From the NCBI GenBank assembly GCA_964533645.1, contig CAZHMQ010000046.1:1-15308 (forward strand): DNA of 15,308 nucleotides, in the 5' to 3' direction. The notes below the pieces were generated by a model. It worked only from the letters and a program-made list of their open reading frames with translations, was not told the DNA's origin and searched no databases. The stretch comes from JABDBK01 sp964533645. Its GTDB lineage: Bacteria > Pseudomonadota > Gammaproteobacteria > DSM-16500. Both the position numbers and the translations under genes were made by a program. Position 1 is the stretch's first letter, and every line of letters begins with the position of its first letter. Below, piece by piece: positions 1-7,848 of the stretch.

Positions 1-317
1 TTAAAGCGTTGGCTAAAGGTTTTAGCCATAAGCAAGTTAACCCAGCGTATACTTCTCAGACTTGTCCTCCTTGCGGTTATGTTGATGCTAAAAATCGCAA
101 GGGAGATAAGTTTCAGTGCTTGTTTTGTAAGTACGTGAATCATGCAGACTGGGTAGCTGCCATGAACCTAAAAAGTAGATATGATGATCCTGAGATCACG
201 CGGTATACGCCGTATCGCGACGTTAAAAAAATACTACTTTTAAGGTTCCATCGCCGGTTGGAAATGGGTTTACCCAGGACTGTTAACGGCAGGACTCCAG
301 ACACCGCGATTGCATGA
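1..317 (+). CDS. tnpB: TnpB (IS200/IS605-type) C-terminal part, truncated by window edge
   Basis: The frame is open to the first base, so the gene begins outside the window; the TTG at 9 is not a true start. TnpB proteins are RNA-guided nucleases of IS200/IS605-type elements. Visible here is the C-terminal zinc ribbon, with CPPCG and CLFC cysteine pairs about 18 residues apart, preceded by the typical YTSQTC stretch. It is followed by HADWVAAMN, which carries the last RuvC aspartate (ADxxAAxN). The usual residue after D-x is N and here it is V, a small departure. After the RuvC end the protein continues for about 45 basic residues that look unconserved and probably exist because the DNA also encodes RNA structure. 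Catalytic residues earlier in the protein cannot be assessed. Confidence 0.85.
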   Translation, partial: KALAKGFSHKQVNPAYTSQTCPPCGYVDAKNRKGDKFQCLFCKYVNHADWVAAMNLKSRYDDPEITRYTPYRDVKKILLLRFHRRLEMGLPRTVNGRTPDTAIA

Positions 318-340
318 ACCAACATCATGTGCGGTCAATC
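240..340 (+). ncRNA. candidate guide-RNA (omegaRNA) 3' part or element right end
   Basis: The 3' end of tnpB and the bases just after its stop can fold. GGGT-TT-ACCC lies at about 267-276. A larger hairpin has ACCGC (303-307) pairing with GCGGT (331-335), and nested CATGA (313-317) pairing with TCATG (325-329). In TnpB elements the guide RNA overlaps the end of tnpB and runs into the right end, so placement fits. The exact element boundary and guide start are not visible. Confidence 0.3.
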
Positions 341-445
341 GGAGAGCGAATTGAAACATATTTATGCGTTAGTGACGTATGTCTATGTTTTTAGTAACAG
401 TTACAAAGATCATATTAAACCACATTTTTAATCGTATGCATGATA

Positions 446-487
446 TCAATGAATCATTGAAGATAAATAGCGTGATTTCACGCTATT
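446..487. promoter_or_regulatory. two adjacent palindromes (candidate operators) upstream of the giant gene
   Basis: A perfect 15-bp palindrome lies at 446-460 (TCAATGA-A-TCATTGA). Five bases later is a perfect 22-bp palindrome at 466-487 with 10-bp arms (AATAGCGTGA / TCACGCTATT) and a two-base centre. The second runs into the -35 box at 486. No T-run follows, so they look like protein-binding sites rather than terminators. The ACGCTAT half-site recurs at 6121-6127. Confidence 0.55.
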
Positions 488-540
488 GTCTAAAAATCAT
501 GCATATAGTATGATCTGTTCAACTAAATTACAGAACGAGG
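486..540 (+). promoter_or_regulatory. sigma-70-type promoter and ribosome binding site of the giant gene
   Basis: TTGTCT (486-491) and TATGAT (509-514) are separated by exactly 17 bp, giving an expected start near 521. GAGG at 537-540 lies 8 bases before ATG 549. This decides the start codon: the in-frame TTG at 486 and the ATG at 510 both fall inside the promoter boxes. Confidence 0.65.
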
Positions 541-548
541 TCATACTT

Positions 549-3500
549 ATGGATCCACGAAATCCAGACGACAGCGATAATAAACAAATCGCAGATGAAG
601 CAGGTCGCGTATCGCAAGCTATTAAGATTGGAGAAGTAGTTGCACACGCGGCACATGTGATGATGCCACCCGTTGTTAAAGCAATAGGTAAAGGTGCGGA
701 CATCGTTGCAGAAGCTGCAGAAGACCCATCGTCAAATAATGGCTCAGAAAAATTGATCTGCTCTATTGCATCAGTATGTGTAAAAGGTGTGATTGGAACG
801 CCCTTTGTGAGTGGAGCTTTTGCGGCAGGAGCCGCAGGCGGACCGGTAGGATCAGCAATGGCAGCAGCAAGTGTAGCTGCTATTGTCAATAAGGCGGCGA
901 AGCCAGTAGGACGAGCCGTACAAGCTGCGTGCCATGCTGGCTTTGATCGCTTATATGGACGTGAAAAAGCAAGCATTTGTATAGCTGATGCTTTACACAG
1001 AGAAATTTCAAATAAAAATTCTGCATTAACCACATCCATTGTTACCATGGCGCATTCTGGGCAGACTGTTCAGCAATTTATGCTTCCAGCCGCAAAAGCA
1101 TTTCTTATGCAAGATGACTCAACCTCTCAAACTAAACGATCAGTGACGCCACTACTTGCTTCTGCATTAGGCGTTAATGCCGGTACTGCTATAGTACAAC
1201 TTGGAAAAACCACCAAAGCACCTATACCAACCCCTAGTAACGTTGTTACTAAAATGAGTACGCTTGCCTATGCTATGGCTAATATATCCACAAAGGTGAT
1301 TGATAAAAATATAGAAAACAGTGCATATTTAAAAGAATGGACAACAGAAGCTGCTAGAGATTTTTATAAAAGTGTAACCAAAAAAATTCAGCTTGCTGGA
1401 GAAAATAAAGCTGAAGAAGTATTTGATGAAGAATTAAAGAGTTATACATCAACATCTATTAAAAGATTTTCCGATCAAGGTTTGTCAGTCGACGAATTGT
1501 TAATATTTGGTAGAGCCATACAAAAATCATTAGCGGATACATGGCCACAATTTGTAGCTAAAAAAATTCCAAGAAATTCGAACACTGCTATTAATCCAAG
1601 CGATGTACTAGGCGATTTAAAGAGAATTAAAACTCGTGTTGAGAAAGCTGACCTGCATAAACAAGTGCGTGAATCCGTTTCTACTGTAAATTCTAATGAA
1701 CAAGATATGGATAGATTACTTATCGATTTATTAGCTGACAGCGATATAAGCGGATTTGAACATATTCATGAAATTCAATTGTTAAAATCTGAATTAGATG
1801 CACATAAACAATCTTCTGATTCCACACAATTCGATATTTTACAGGCAGCACAAAAATTAAATGTGGCTAAAGCAAGAGTTGCTGAAGAAGAAAAAAGAAA
1901 AGATGAATATATCAAAAACGCTCGCTATTGCGTTGATATCGCATCAAATGCAGCTTATCTCTTAGGAAATAATAAGTGTGCGCAACAAATTTCAGTGGTT
2001 GGAAATGCATTGATTGATGTATCTTCAGTGATAGCTTCAATCGGTACAATGAATCCCTTAGCAGCAGCGAGCAGTTTGTTAGGAGCTTGTGCAAGTATTA
2101 AGAGTTTGTTCAGTCGTCATAAAGGGCAGAATGGAAACAAAATGATACTCGATGCGTTGCGAGCACTAGGCGAACAATTACAAAATCTACAAAAAGAAAT
2201 GCATGAACGATTTAATCAGGTCATGGATACACTAGATGATATGAATCGCAATATGGTAAGAGGTTTTCTTGCTCTTAATTGGAAAGCAGATAATATTATA
2301 GAACAAATACAAGCATTACATGTTGAAATAGATCATTTAGCAGAACGACAAGCGAATACAGGTGCAACAGTAATTGAACAATTGGCAAGCTTACAAAGAA
2401 CTATTGAACATAAAAGCCAAGTTGAAGAGGTTACAAAATTATTTACTCTGACAGAAAAGGCCATACGTGATAGTAATTTTCAATCAAAATATTCCGATTA
2501 TGTGACGGAAGTCGAAACGCATGCTGTAGCATCGAATGTAGGCGCTAAACATATGCATATTGTCGGAAGTAGTGCTGTAACCAGAGAAAAGGATTTACCC
2601 GCCTTTTTGAAGTTGGTGACAGAAAATCATTTGCAACACAGAAGCGGATATTTTGCGCTCAATACATTGTTGAGTTATTTCGAAGGTTTAAATTTTGAAA
2701 GTGATTATCACTATCAACCTGAAAATTTAGACTATCTTGTTGATTACGTGACAAAAGACAATCAGGACTTGGCTTGTGTACCTGCTTTAAGGCTTTCTAA
2801 TCTGCTTATCGATGAGCCTGAGCTTAAAGATTCCCCAGGCACTCATGTGATTTCACTCGTAAAAACCCTGAATGAGTTTGAACATTCAGATGCTGTCATA
2901 CAGCTCATTCCCATTCAAAGTAACGGAACATGGCATTTACTAGTGGTTGATACACGGCATGAAACTTTCCATTATTATGGCATAGCAGATCAATTAACGA
3001 TAAACAGGCTTTTTGCAGCATTAGATACAGTTCAAAAATATGAACATTGGCAAAAGCAAATGCATGTTACTTGTTTTGAAAAAGGATTAGGCCCAGAATC
3101 TTCGGCTTTGCTTGTCGTCAAACAATGCGGTGAAATTGCAAAGCAAAAAACATTTCCTGATATTAGCTTCACCCTAACTCATGCAGAAGCCATTCAATTA
3201 CATAAACAAAGCAAGGAAGTCCTACGTACAGATAATCGTTATCCCCAAACTCATACTATTCCAGCCCATCCAATGGTCTGGCAATATTTGTCACATGCAC
3301 TGAATTATCTTGTTCTAAAACAGTATCCTGATATTCAAAATGCTTCCTTATCTACCGATGAAATTGCCAGGTTTCAACGTTTTATTGATGAAGGCAATCA
3401 TATACAAATTCAACTGCAACGGTTAAGAAATCCAGAATTTATTCGACTTTTAATACAAAATTATGAAGAAGCAGCGAGAGTATTATCGGAAGCACTCGAT

Positions 3501-6116
3501 GCTGAGCGAGTCCAGTTTGAACAAAAAGTTTCACAAAAAATGGCATCTGGAAGTAAGCTTGTATTAGGAGAAAGCTTATTTGATCTATGCTCGCTGAAGC
3601 TGCAAGATATTCATGTATCAACTGATTATGCAACAAAGGAAAATGGCGGAAAATGGTTTTATACTACGTCAACTGAGACCAATCGCAGAAAAGGTGTTAC
3701 GCTTCATCTTGTGGGTCTTAATCAAGTTGATGATCGTGGTTTAGGTAACGATATACGTGCTGAATATAAAGCATCTTATAAAACAGCTCGTGAGAATGAT
3801 ATCAAAAACAAAAAAAATGTTTATATGGATTATGTCGATCAAGGTAAGCAAAAAGAGTTATATTATTGTGAAGTAGATTTATATACAGGATTAAAAAATT
3901 GTTCAAAGCATTTGCCAGCCATGTTAGTTCCTATGATAGAAGGACTTCCTGTACTTCCCATGGCAGGATCACAACAATATTTATCCCTTATTCCAGATAC
4001 CTATTATCATGCACAAATGATGGGATTAGGACAAATCAAATGTGCCTATCAATTAATAGGTGATCAATTTGTGTTGTCGTCTCATTTTATCCAACCTCAT
4101 CAAATACCAAGTGAGCAAAATAAAATTTCATCGATATCTATTCCTTATAATCCATCCTTTTATAAAAGTCCCGAAGCCGTTTGGTGGTGGTGGGTTGGCG
4201 GCAACTATTGTGACAATCTACAAAAAGTATCTGTAACTGCTATCCCAAGAGGTCGTTATTCAGCAGGTTATGCTAATCCTCATAATGTATGGATGGATAA
4301 AACTATTGCGGAACCTATTTGTACTGAACATCAAGGTTTGTCTCATGCTATCACACCTTATATAAATTCTGTACAATTTCATAACTTAAACATGCAACAG
4401 CAAATAGATGCTCAAATGAAAGACATCATGAGAAATTTACGCGCTGAATGGTATGCCGAATTACGCCGCACGATGGCTTCAGATCACGTTTCATCATTTG
4501 GTAGAGCGGTCGCAACTTTTGAAGCTTGTTCTACATTGCTATTATTGGTTTCTGAAATCACACTCGCGGATAAAAATCAACTCGATATATTTACTCAATT
4601 AATGAATCAACATCCGCAACTTGCTTTTAACCAACATGGATTTGATACTCTCCTCACAACATCTCCAGAAAACAATATCACAACAATGATTGCACCAAAA
4701 ACCCAAACTACGGATCTTTTAGCAAATGCTTTGTCATTTTTACAAAAAATGCGCTGGAAAATTGATTTTCCATTGGATAGTTACGTTATTGTTGAGTTGC
4801 TTCAATGCATGGATAACTATGTGCCAAATATGAGAATGGGATTATCAATCTCCAAAATAGTGGCATTACAGGAACAAATATTAGAAGTTGATAATATGGT
4901 ACTGGGTGCAGCATGCCAAAACTTAAGAGCGATAAATATAGCTGATTCTGCAGAAAGACATAAACGAGATAAGTTAGTTGCTAAGTTAGAATACTATCAA
5001 GGAGCACAGTTTCAAATGCGGGCAAAGATTGCTGACAGTACACCGAATTTACTATTAATAAAAAACGCGCCGGAAAAATTATTAACATATCAAGAGACAT
5101 CTCCAGCAGTAACGGGTTACGTTCAACCTGATCTTATGCGAAATCGTACCTCACCATCTGAATTAACGAAGTTTTCCGTAGCTATGGGTATTGATGAATC
5201 TTTGCCTTTTAAGTTGACGGGATTTAGCATAGCGCAGACTGATCATCGATGGACGGAAGGTACGATTGCTAGTTTAACCATACCTACTACTCAAGACAAT
5301 AAGCCGATTAGACAGATTGTTTTTGAAACAAACGCTATTGGGATGATTTCAGAAGAGATATCCCAAACCTTAAAAGTTTCTATTGAAGGCATTGGAGAGA
5401 AAACGTATGTGTATAATCAACAAAATCCTACTCATAAGATAGTGATAGATATTCCGGTGGATTTCGCGAACGACATTGTCATTCATCTTGAGATGCCAAA
5501 TGCTTGTAAACCGTTTGCAGTAGATCGTTCTAATACGGATCCTAGAATGCTAGCTGTTAGGTTTGGGGATGCGCATATCTACCTTGCAGCAGCAACTCCG
5601 GCATTAACTGGCTATCAACAACATGGTCTCATGCGTAGTCGTACTACATTGCCATCAGAACTAACGAAGGTTTCCGTAGCTATGGGTATTGATGAATCTT
5701 TGCCTTTTAAATTGACGGGATTTAGCATAGCGCAGACTGATCATCGATGGACGGAAGGTACGACTGCTAGTTTAACCATACCTGCTACTCAAGACAATAA
5801 GCCGATTAGACAGATTGTTTTTGAAACAAACGCTATTGGGATGATTTCAGAAGAGATATCCCAAACCTTAAAAGTTTCTATTGAAGGCATTGGAGAGAAA
5901 ACGTATGTGTATAATCAACAAAATCCTACTCATAAGATAGTGATAGATATTCCGGTGGATTTCGCGAACGACATTGTCATTCATCTTGAGATGCCAAATG
6001 CTTGTAAACCTTTTGCAGTCGATCGTTCTAATACGGATCCTAGAATGCTGGCTGTTAGGTTTGGGGATGCACATATCTACTTTGGAAATAGCTCGCAACC
6101 CGTTTGTGTACCGTAA
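549..6116 (+). CDS. giant multidomain protein of unknown function with duplicated C-terminal beta-rich domain
   Basis: I do not recognise this 1855-residue protein as a whole. The acidic N-terminus (MDPRNPDDSDNK) shows no signal peptide. Residues about 69-121 are rich in Ala and Gly and could insert in a membrane. Residues 460-520 form a second hydrophobic stretch, followed by a long heptad-like helix to about 633; hydrophobic helix plus coiled coil is an arrangement also seen in alpha-helical pore formers. Residues about 780-870 contain W795-HLLVVD, resembling the core of Ulp1-type (C48) peptidases but without clear catalytic His or Cys. Residues 1212-1215 are four tryptophans. Residues about 1519-1679 and 1684-1845 are two copies of a beta-rich domain with a GFSIAQTDHRWTEG motif, resembling C-terminal jelly-roll domains in some bacterial glycosyltransferase-type proteins. 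A host-directed effector or toxin is possible, by inference only. Confidence 0.8.
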   Translation: MDPRNPDDSDNKQIADEAGRVSQAIKIGEVVAHAAHVMMPPVVKAIGKGADIVAEAAEDPSSNNGSEKLICSIASVCVKGVIGTPFVSGAFAAGAAGGPVGSAMAAASVAAIVNKAAKPVGRAVQAACHAGFDRLYGREKASICIADALHREISNKNSALTTSIVTMAHSGQTVQQFMLPAAKAFLMQDDSTSQTKRSVTPLLASALGVNAGTAIVQLGKTTKAPIPTPSNVVTKMSTLAYAMANISTKVIDKNIENSAYLKEWTTEAARDFYKSVTKKIQLAGENKAEEVFDEELKSYTSTSIKRFSDQGLSVDELLIFGRAIQKSLADTWPQFVAKKIPRNSNTAINPSDVLGDLKRIKTRVEKADLHKQVRESVSTVNSNEQDMDRLLIDLLADSDISGFEHIHEIQLLKSELDAHKQSSDSTQFDILQAAQKLNVAKARVAEEEKRKDEYIKNARYCVDIASNAAYLLGNNKCAQQISVVGNALIDVSSVIASIGTMNPLAAASSLLGACASIKSLFSRHKGQNGNKMILDALRALGEQLQNLQKEMHERFNQVMDTLDDMNRNMVRGFLALNWKADNIIEQIQALHVEIDHLAERQANTGATVIEQLASLQRTIEHKSQVEEVTKLFTLTEKAIRDSNFQSKYSDYVTEVETHAVASNVGAKHMHIVGSSAVTREKDLPAFLKLVTENHLQHRSGYFALNTLLSYFEGLNFESDYHYQPENLDYLVDYVTKDNQDLACVPALRLSNLLIDEPELKDSPGTHVISLVKTLNEFEHSDAVIQLIPIQSNGTWHLLVVDTRHETFHYYGIADQLTINRLFAALDTVQKYEHWQKQMHVTCFEKGLGPESSALLVVKQCGEIAKQKTFPDISFTLTHAEAIQLHKQSKEVLRTDNRYPQTHTIPAHPMVWQYLSHALNYLVLKQYPDIQNASLSTDEIARFQRFIDEGNHIQIQLQRLRNPEFIRLLIQNYEEAARVLSEALDAERVQFEQKVSQKMASGSKLVLGESLFDLCSLKLQDIHVSTDYATKENGGKWFYTTSTETNRRKGVTLHLVGLNQVDDRGLGNDIRAEYKASYKTARENDIKNKKNVYMDYVDQGKQKELYYCEVDLYTGLKNCSKHLPAMLVPMIEGLPVLPMAGSQQYLSLIPDTYYHAQMMGLGQIKCAYQLIGDQFVLSSHFIQPHQIPSEQNKISSISIPYNPSFYKSPEAVWWWWVGGNYCDNLQKVSVTAIPRGRYSAGYANPHNVWMDKTIAEPICTEHQGLSHAITPYINSVQFHNLNMQQQIDAQMKDIMRNLRAEWYAELRRTMASDHVSSFGRAVATFEACSTLLLLVSEITLADKNQLDIFTQLMNQHPQLAFNQHGFDTLLTTSPENNITTMIAPKTQTTDLLANALSFLQKMRWKIDFPLDSYVIVELLQCMDNYVPNMRMGLSISKIVALQEQILEVDNMVLGAACQNLRAINIADSAERHKRDKLVAKLEYYQGAQFQMRAKIADSTPNLLLIKNAPEKLLTYQETSPAVTGYVQPDLMRNRTSPSELTKFSVAMGIDESLPFKLTGFSIAQTDHRWTEGTIASLTIPTTQDNKPIRQIVFETNAIGMISEEISQTLKVSIEGIGEKTYVYNQQNPTHKIVIDIPVDFANDIVIHLEMPNACKPFAVDRSNTDPRMLAVRFGDAHIYLAAATPALTGYQQHGLMRSRTTLPSELTKVSVAMGIDESLPFKLTGFSIAQTDHRWTEGTTASLTIPATQDNKPIRQIVFETNAIGMISEEISQTLKVSIEGIGEKTYVYNQQNPTHKIVIDIPVDFANDIVIHLEMPNACKPFAVDRSNTDPRMLAVRFGDAHIYFGNSSQPVCVP
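5103..6083 (+). repeat. tandem domain duplication inside the giant gene
   Basis: Unit 1 (about 5103-5585) and unit 2 (about 5598-6083) repeat at a 498-bp offset, with one extra codon near the start of unit 2. From 5172 onwards I count eight base differences in about 410 bp, five of them synonymous, and one identical run of about 220-230 bp. The first 60-70 bp of each unit are clearly more diverged. The high synonymous identity indicates recent duplication or gene conversion of part of the domain. Confidence 0.95.
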
Positions 6117-6164
6117 AATTACGCTATAGTGTCATAACTAATTGATAATCATGATAAAATTTAA

Positions 6165-6195
6165 TTGACAGCTTAATGTTTCCTTAAGCTGTCAA
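6165..6195. promoter_or_regulatory. 12-bp-arm inverted repeat between giant gene and luxR-type gene
   Basis: TTGACAGCTTAA (6165-6176) and TTAAGCTGTCAA (6184-6195) are perfectly complementary around a 7-base loop. The sequence after it on the plus strand (ATTGTATAATAAT) lacks a T-run, so a classical terminator for the giant gene is doubtful. The hairpin ends five bases before a perfect TATAAT (6200-6205), which suggests an operator or attenuator for the downstream regulator. Confidence 0.6.
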
Positions 6196-6199
6196 ATTG

Positions 6200-6205
6200 T
6201 ATAAT
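6200..6205 (+). promoter_or_regulatory. probable -10 box of the LuxR-type gene
   Basis: TATAAT is perfect, with a start expected near 6212. The -35 region at 17 bp spacing (TGTTTC, 6177-6182) is poor and falls in the hairpin loop, so the promoter may need an activator. Confidence 0.4.
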
Positions 6206-6238
6206 AATAGACCGTAAAATAAGGCTGTACTAAATCAC

Positions 6239-6988
6239 ATGCAACTATCGAGTAATCATATAACCTATACATCTTGTGCTGATATAGCTGAAATTGCCAA
6301 ACCGCTTAAGCACCTTGGCATTATTGATTTTGACTATTTGAAATCATATCACAATGGTGAGCGAATATATTTAGGGAATAATACCAAATATTTTGATATA
6401 TATTTTCAGGACGAACACTATTTATCAGGTAACACGGAATACAGACCCGAACTCTATAAAGAACAAGCTATCTTATGGTCTACATTGCCCAATCAAAAAA
6501 ACCTAGATGATTGCGATCGCTCAAGAAACATAGATCACGGTATTGTATTATTACAACCTCAAGATGAATATTGCGAATTTTTTTCATTTGCAACACATGC
6601 TGGTAATGATCGCATTATAAACACTTACCTATCGAAAATGGATATCCTCAATTCATTTAAACAATACTTTCGAGAAAAAGCAGCGCCAATTATTAAGCCT
6701 GCAGAAAAACAAAAAATAATTATACCATTTAATGATCAATTTGATATCAGAAAATCGCTTATTAACGATGATTATCACAACTCATTTATATCACATAACA
6801 AGGCATATTTGACTGAACGTCAGCTAGAATGTTGCTATTTATTGATTCAAGGAAAAAAAATAAAAGAAATCGCCAGTATCATTGGTTTATCTGCAAGAAC
6901 AGTAGAAGGTTATTTGAATCATATCCGATCTAAGCTTGGATGCAATAATAAAACTGAACTAATTATCAAGCTGACTACTATATTATAA
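6239..6988 (+). CDS. LuxR-type helix-turn-helix transcriptional regulator
   Basis: The 249-residue protein ends in a GerE/LuxR DNA-binding domain at about 191-245. LTERQLECCYLLIQGKKIKEIA opens it, and GLSARTVEGYLNHIRSKLGC matches the recognition-helix pattern (S-x-RTVE-x-Y/H-xx-IRxKLG). The first 190 residues form a separate region, with KPLKHLGIIDFDYLKSYHNG near the start. This resembles the sensory domain of LuxR-type proteins from Legionella-like bacteria, but no ligand can be named. There is no strong ribosome site near ATG 6239; AAGG at 6221-6224 is 14 bases away, so translation may be weak or the start may differ. It lies 122 bp after the giant gene in the same direction and is a candidate local regulator of it. 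Confidence 0.85.
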   Translation: MQLSSNHITYTSCADIAEIAKPLKHLGIIDFDYLKSYHNGERIYLGNNTKYFDIYFQDEHYLSGNTEYRPELYKEQAILWSTLPNQKNLDDCDRSRNIDHGIVLLQPQDEYCEFFSFATHAGNDRIINTYLSKMDILNSFKQYFREKAAPIIKPAEKQKIIIPFNDQFDIRKSLINDDYHNSFISHNKAYLTERQLECCYLLIQGKKIKEIASIIGLSARTVEGYLNHIRSKLGCNNKTELIIKLTTIL

Positions 6989-7148
6989 TATTATCACAGT
7001 CATATTTTATTACTAATTTAATTAAACCCAGGAATCCACCCGGGTAAACTCCTCCCCGTAATTCACTCCAAAGCATATCTCCCGAGAGTATTCCTCGTAC
7101 ATTAAATACAAATCTATAGCTATTCTTCTCGCTGTTAAGGATTACTAC

Positions 7149-7154
7149 AAGGAG
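7149..7154 (+). promoter_or_regulatory. ribosome binding site choosing ATG 7161
   Basis: AAGGAG directly abuts the ATG at 7155, leaving no spacing, but lies 6 bases before the in-frame ATG at 7161. The second ATG is therefore the likely start. Confidence 0.6.
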
Positions 7155-7160
7155 ATGAAA

Positions 7161-7457
7161 ATGGCACGTTATAGGAAAATTGATACACGTACCTGGAACG
7201 ACAAAAAGTTTAATGAGTTATCAGATTCAGCTAAATTAGTATTTTTTCTCTTACTTACCCATCCTCATATGACATCTATTGGCGCTATGCGAGCCTCTCT
7301 TCAAAGTTTAGCAGGAGATTTGCATTGGCCACTTGAAAAAATTGAGCATGCATTTCAAGAAATCTTGCAAAAAAATATCATAGGGTGTCACCCATTAGCT
7401 GAACTCCGGTCAATAGAAAAAAGAGCTCCTTTACGAAATTTTTATAATTTCGCATAA
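7161..7457 (+). pseudogene. truncated replication-initiation-like protein (phage/plasmid type)
   Basis: The 98-residue product begins MARYRKIDTRTWNDKKFNEL and continues with SAKLVFFLLLTHPHMTSIGAMRASLQSLAGDL. This is the N-terminal winged-helix region of a widespread family of phage- or plasmid-borne replication-type proteins that are normally considerably longer. Similarity appears to stop near residue 72 (around base 7376, after ILQKNII); the remaining residues (GCHPLAELRSIEKRAP onward) look like unrelated DNA read through to a stop. I therefore call it a remnant with the 3' part replaced or deleted. A strong AAGGAG site remains, so a short protein could still be made. A genuine small protein is the alternative. 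Confidence 0.65.
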
Positions 7458-7563
7458 TTATTGAAGATATTTGTAAAAGTTTTATATAACTGTAAAGGAC
7501 ATGCGCCCAAATTTTCAACATAAGTTGCCAACTCGCCACTGAGTTGCAACAGTCACCCATCAG
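7387..7563. repeat. short direct repeats bounding a non-coding insertion-like segment
   Basis: GTCACCCATTAG (7387-7398) and GTCACCCATCAG (7552-7563) match at 11 of 12 positions and lie 165 bp apart. The first copy starts almost exactly where the replication-like frame loses its family resemblance. Inside is a hairpin at 7524-7550 (GTTG, one bulged C, CAACTC, six-base loop, GAGTTG, CAAC) and a shorter one at 7435-7453. A degraded small element is possible, but chance cannot be excluded. Confidence 0.3.
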
Positions 7564-7686
7564 GATCAAGGTATGTAGCCACTATAAAGCTATGGCAAAC
7601 CCCTGGCATTATAAAATGCCCCAGAAAATCTTAGGTGCCATACCGCGTCAACGTGATGTAATATCACAGACATATTGGCTACTATT
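7564..7686. other. gene-free stretch before the IS110 element
   Basis: Nothing coding is recognised between the replication-like remnant and the insertion sequence. A small dyad GTGAT-GTAAT-ATCAC occurs near 7655-7669. The rest is ordinary AT-rich sequence without identifiable signals. Confidence 0.4.
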
Positions 7687-7848
7687 TCTAGTTCCAGACC
7701 TCTTATAGGCTCACGATATAGGCATCTCAGTTTACCAGTTTTTAAACTTACTCTTCAATTAGATGGATGAGACAGCAGCCAATCAGACCTTATGGTTTTG
7801 CCAACCCCAATGATGGTTATGTTGCCTCAGCCAAACGGGATATCCTTA
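7687..7848 (-). ncRNA. transposase-downstream non-coding end; possible bridge-type RNA region
   Basis: About 160 bases follow the transposase stop within the presumed element. They contain a repeated CAGACCT (7695-7701 and 7784-7790, plus-strand sense) and a small dyad around 7803-7823 (CAACC ... GGTT ... TTG). In IS1111-type members the guide RNA for recombination is encoded at the transposase-distal end, in other IS110 members upstream of the gene. No guide/target match can be demonstrated here. Confidence 0.25.

Noticed and set aside
486..548. Longer N-terminus of the giant protein from TTG 486 or ATG 510
   Set aside because: Both codons lie in the -35 and -10 boxes; ATG 549 has a well-placed GAGG.
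497..1048. Minus-strand open frame of 183 residues
   Set aside because: It is antisense to the giant gene, with composition explained by that coding strand and no ribosome site or family resemblance.
7524..7550. Integron attC site
   Set aside because: Although a bulged hairpin is present, it lacks recognisable R and L core sites and no integrase is in the window.
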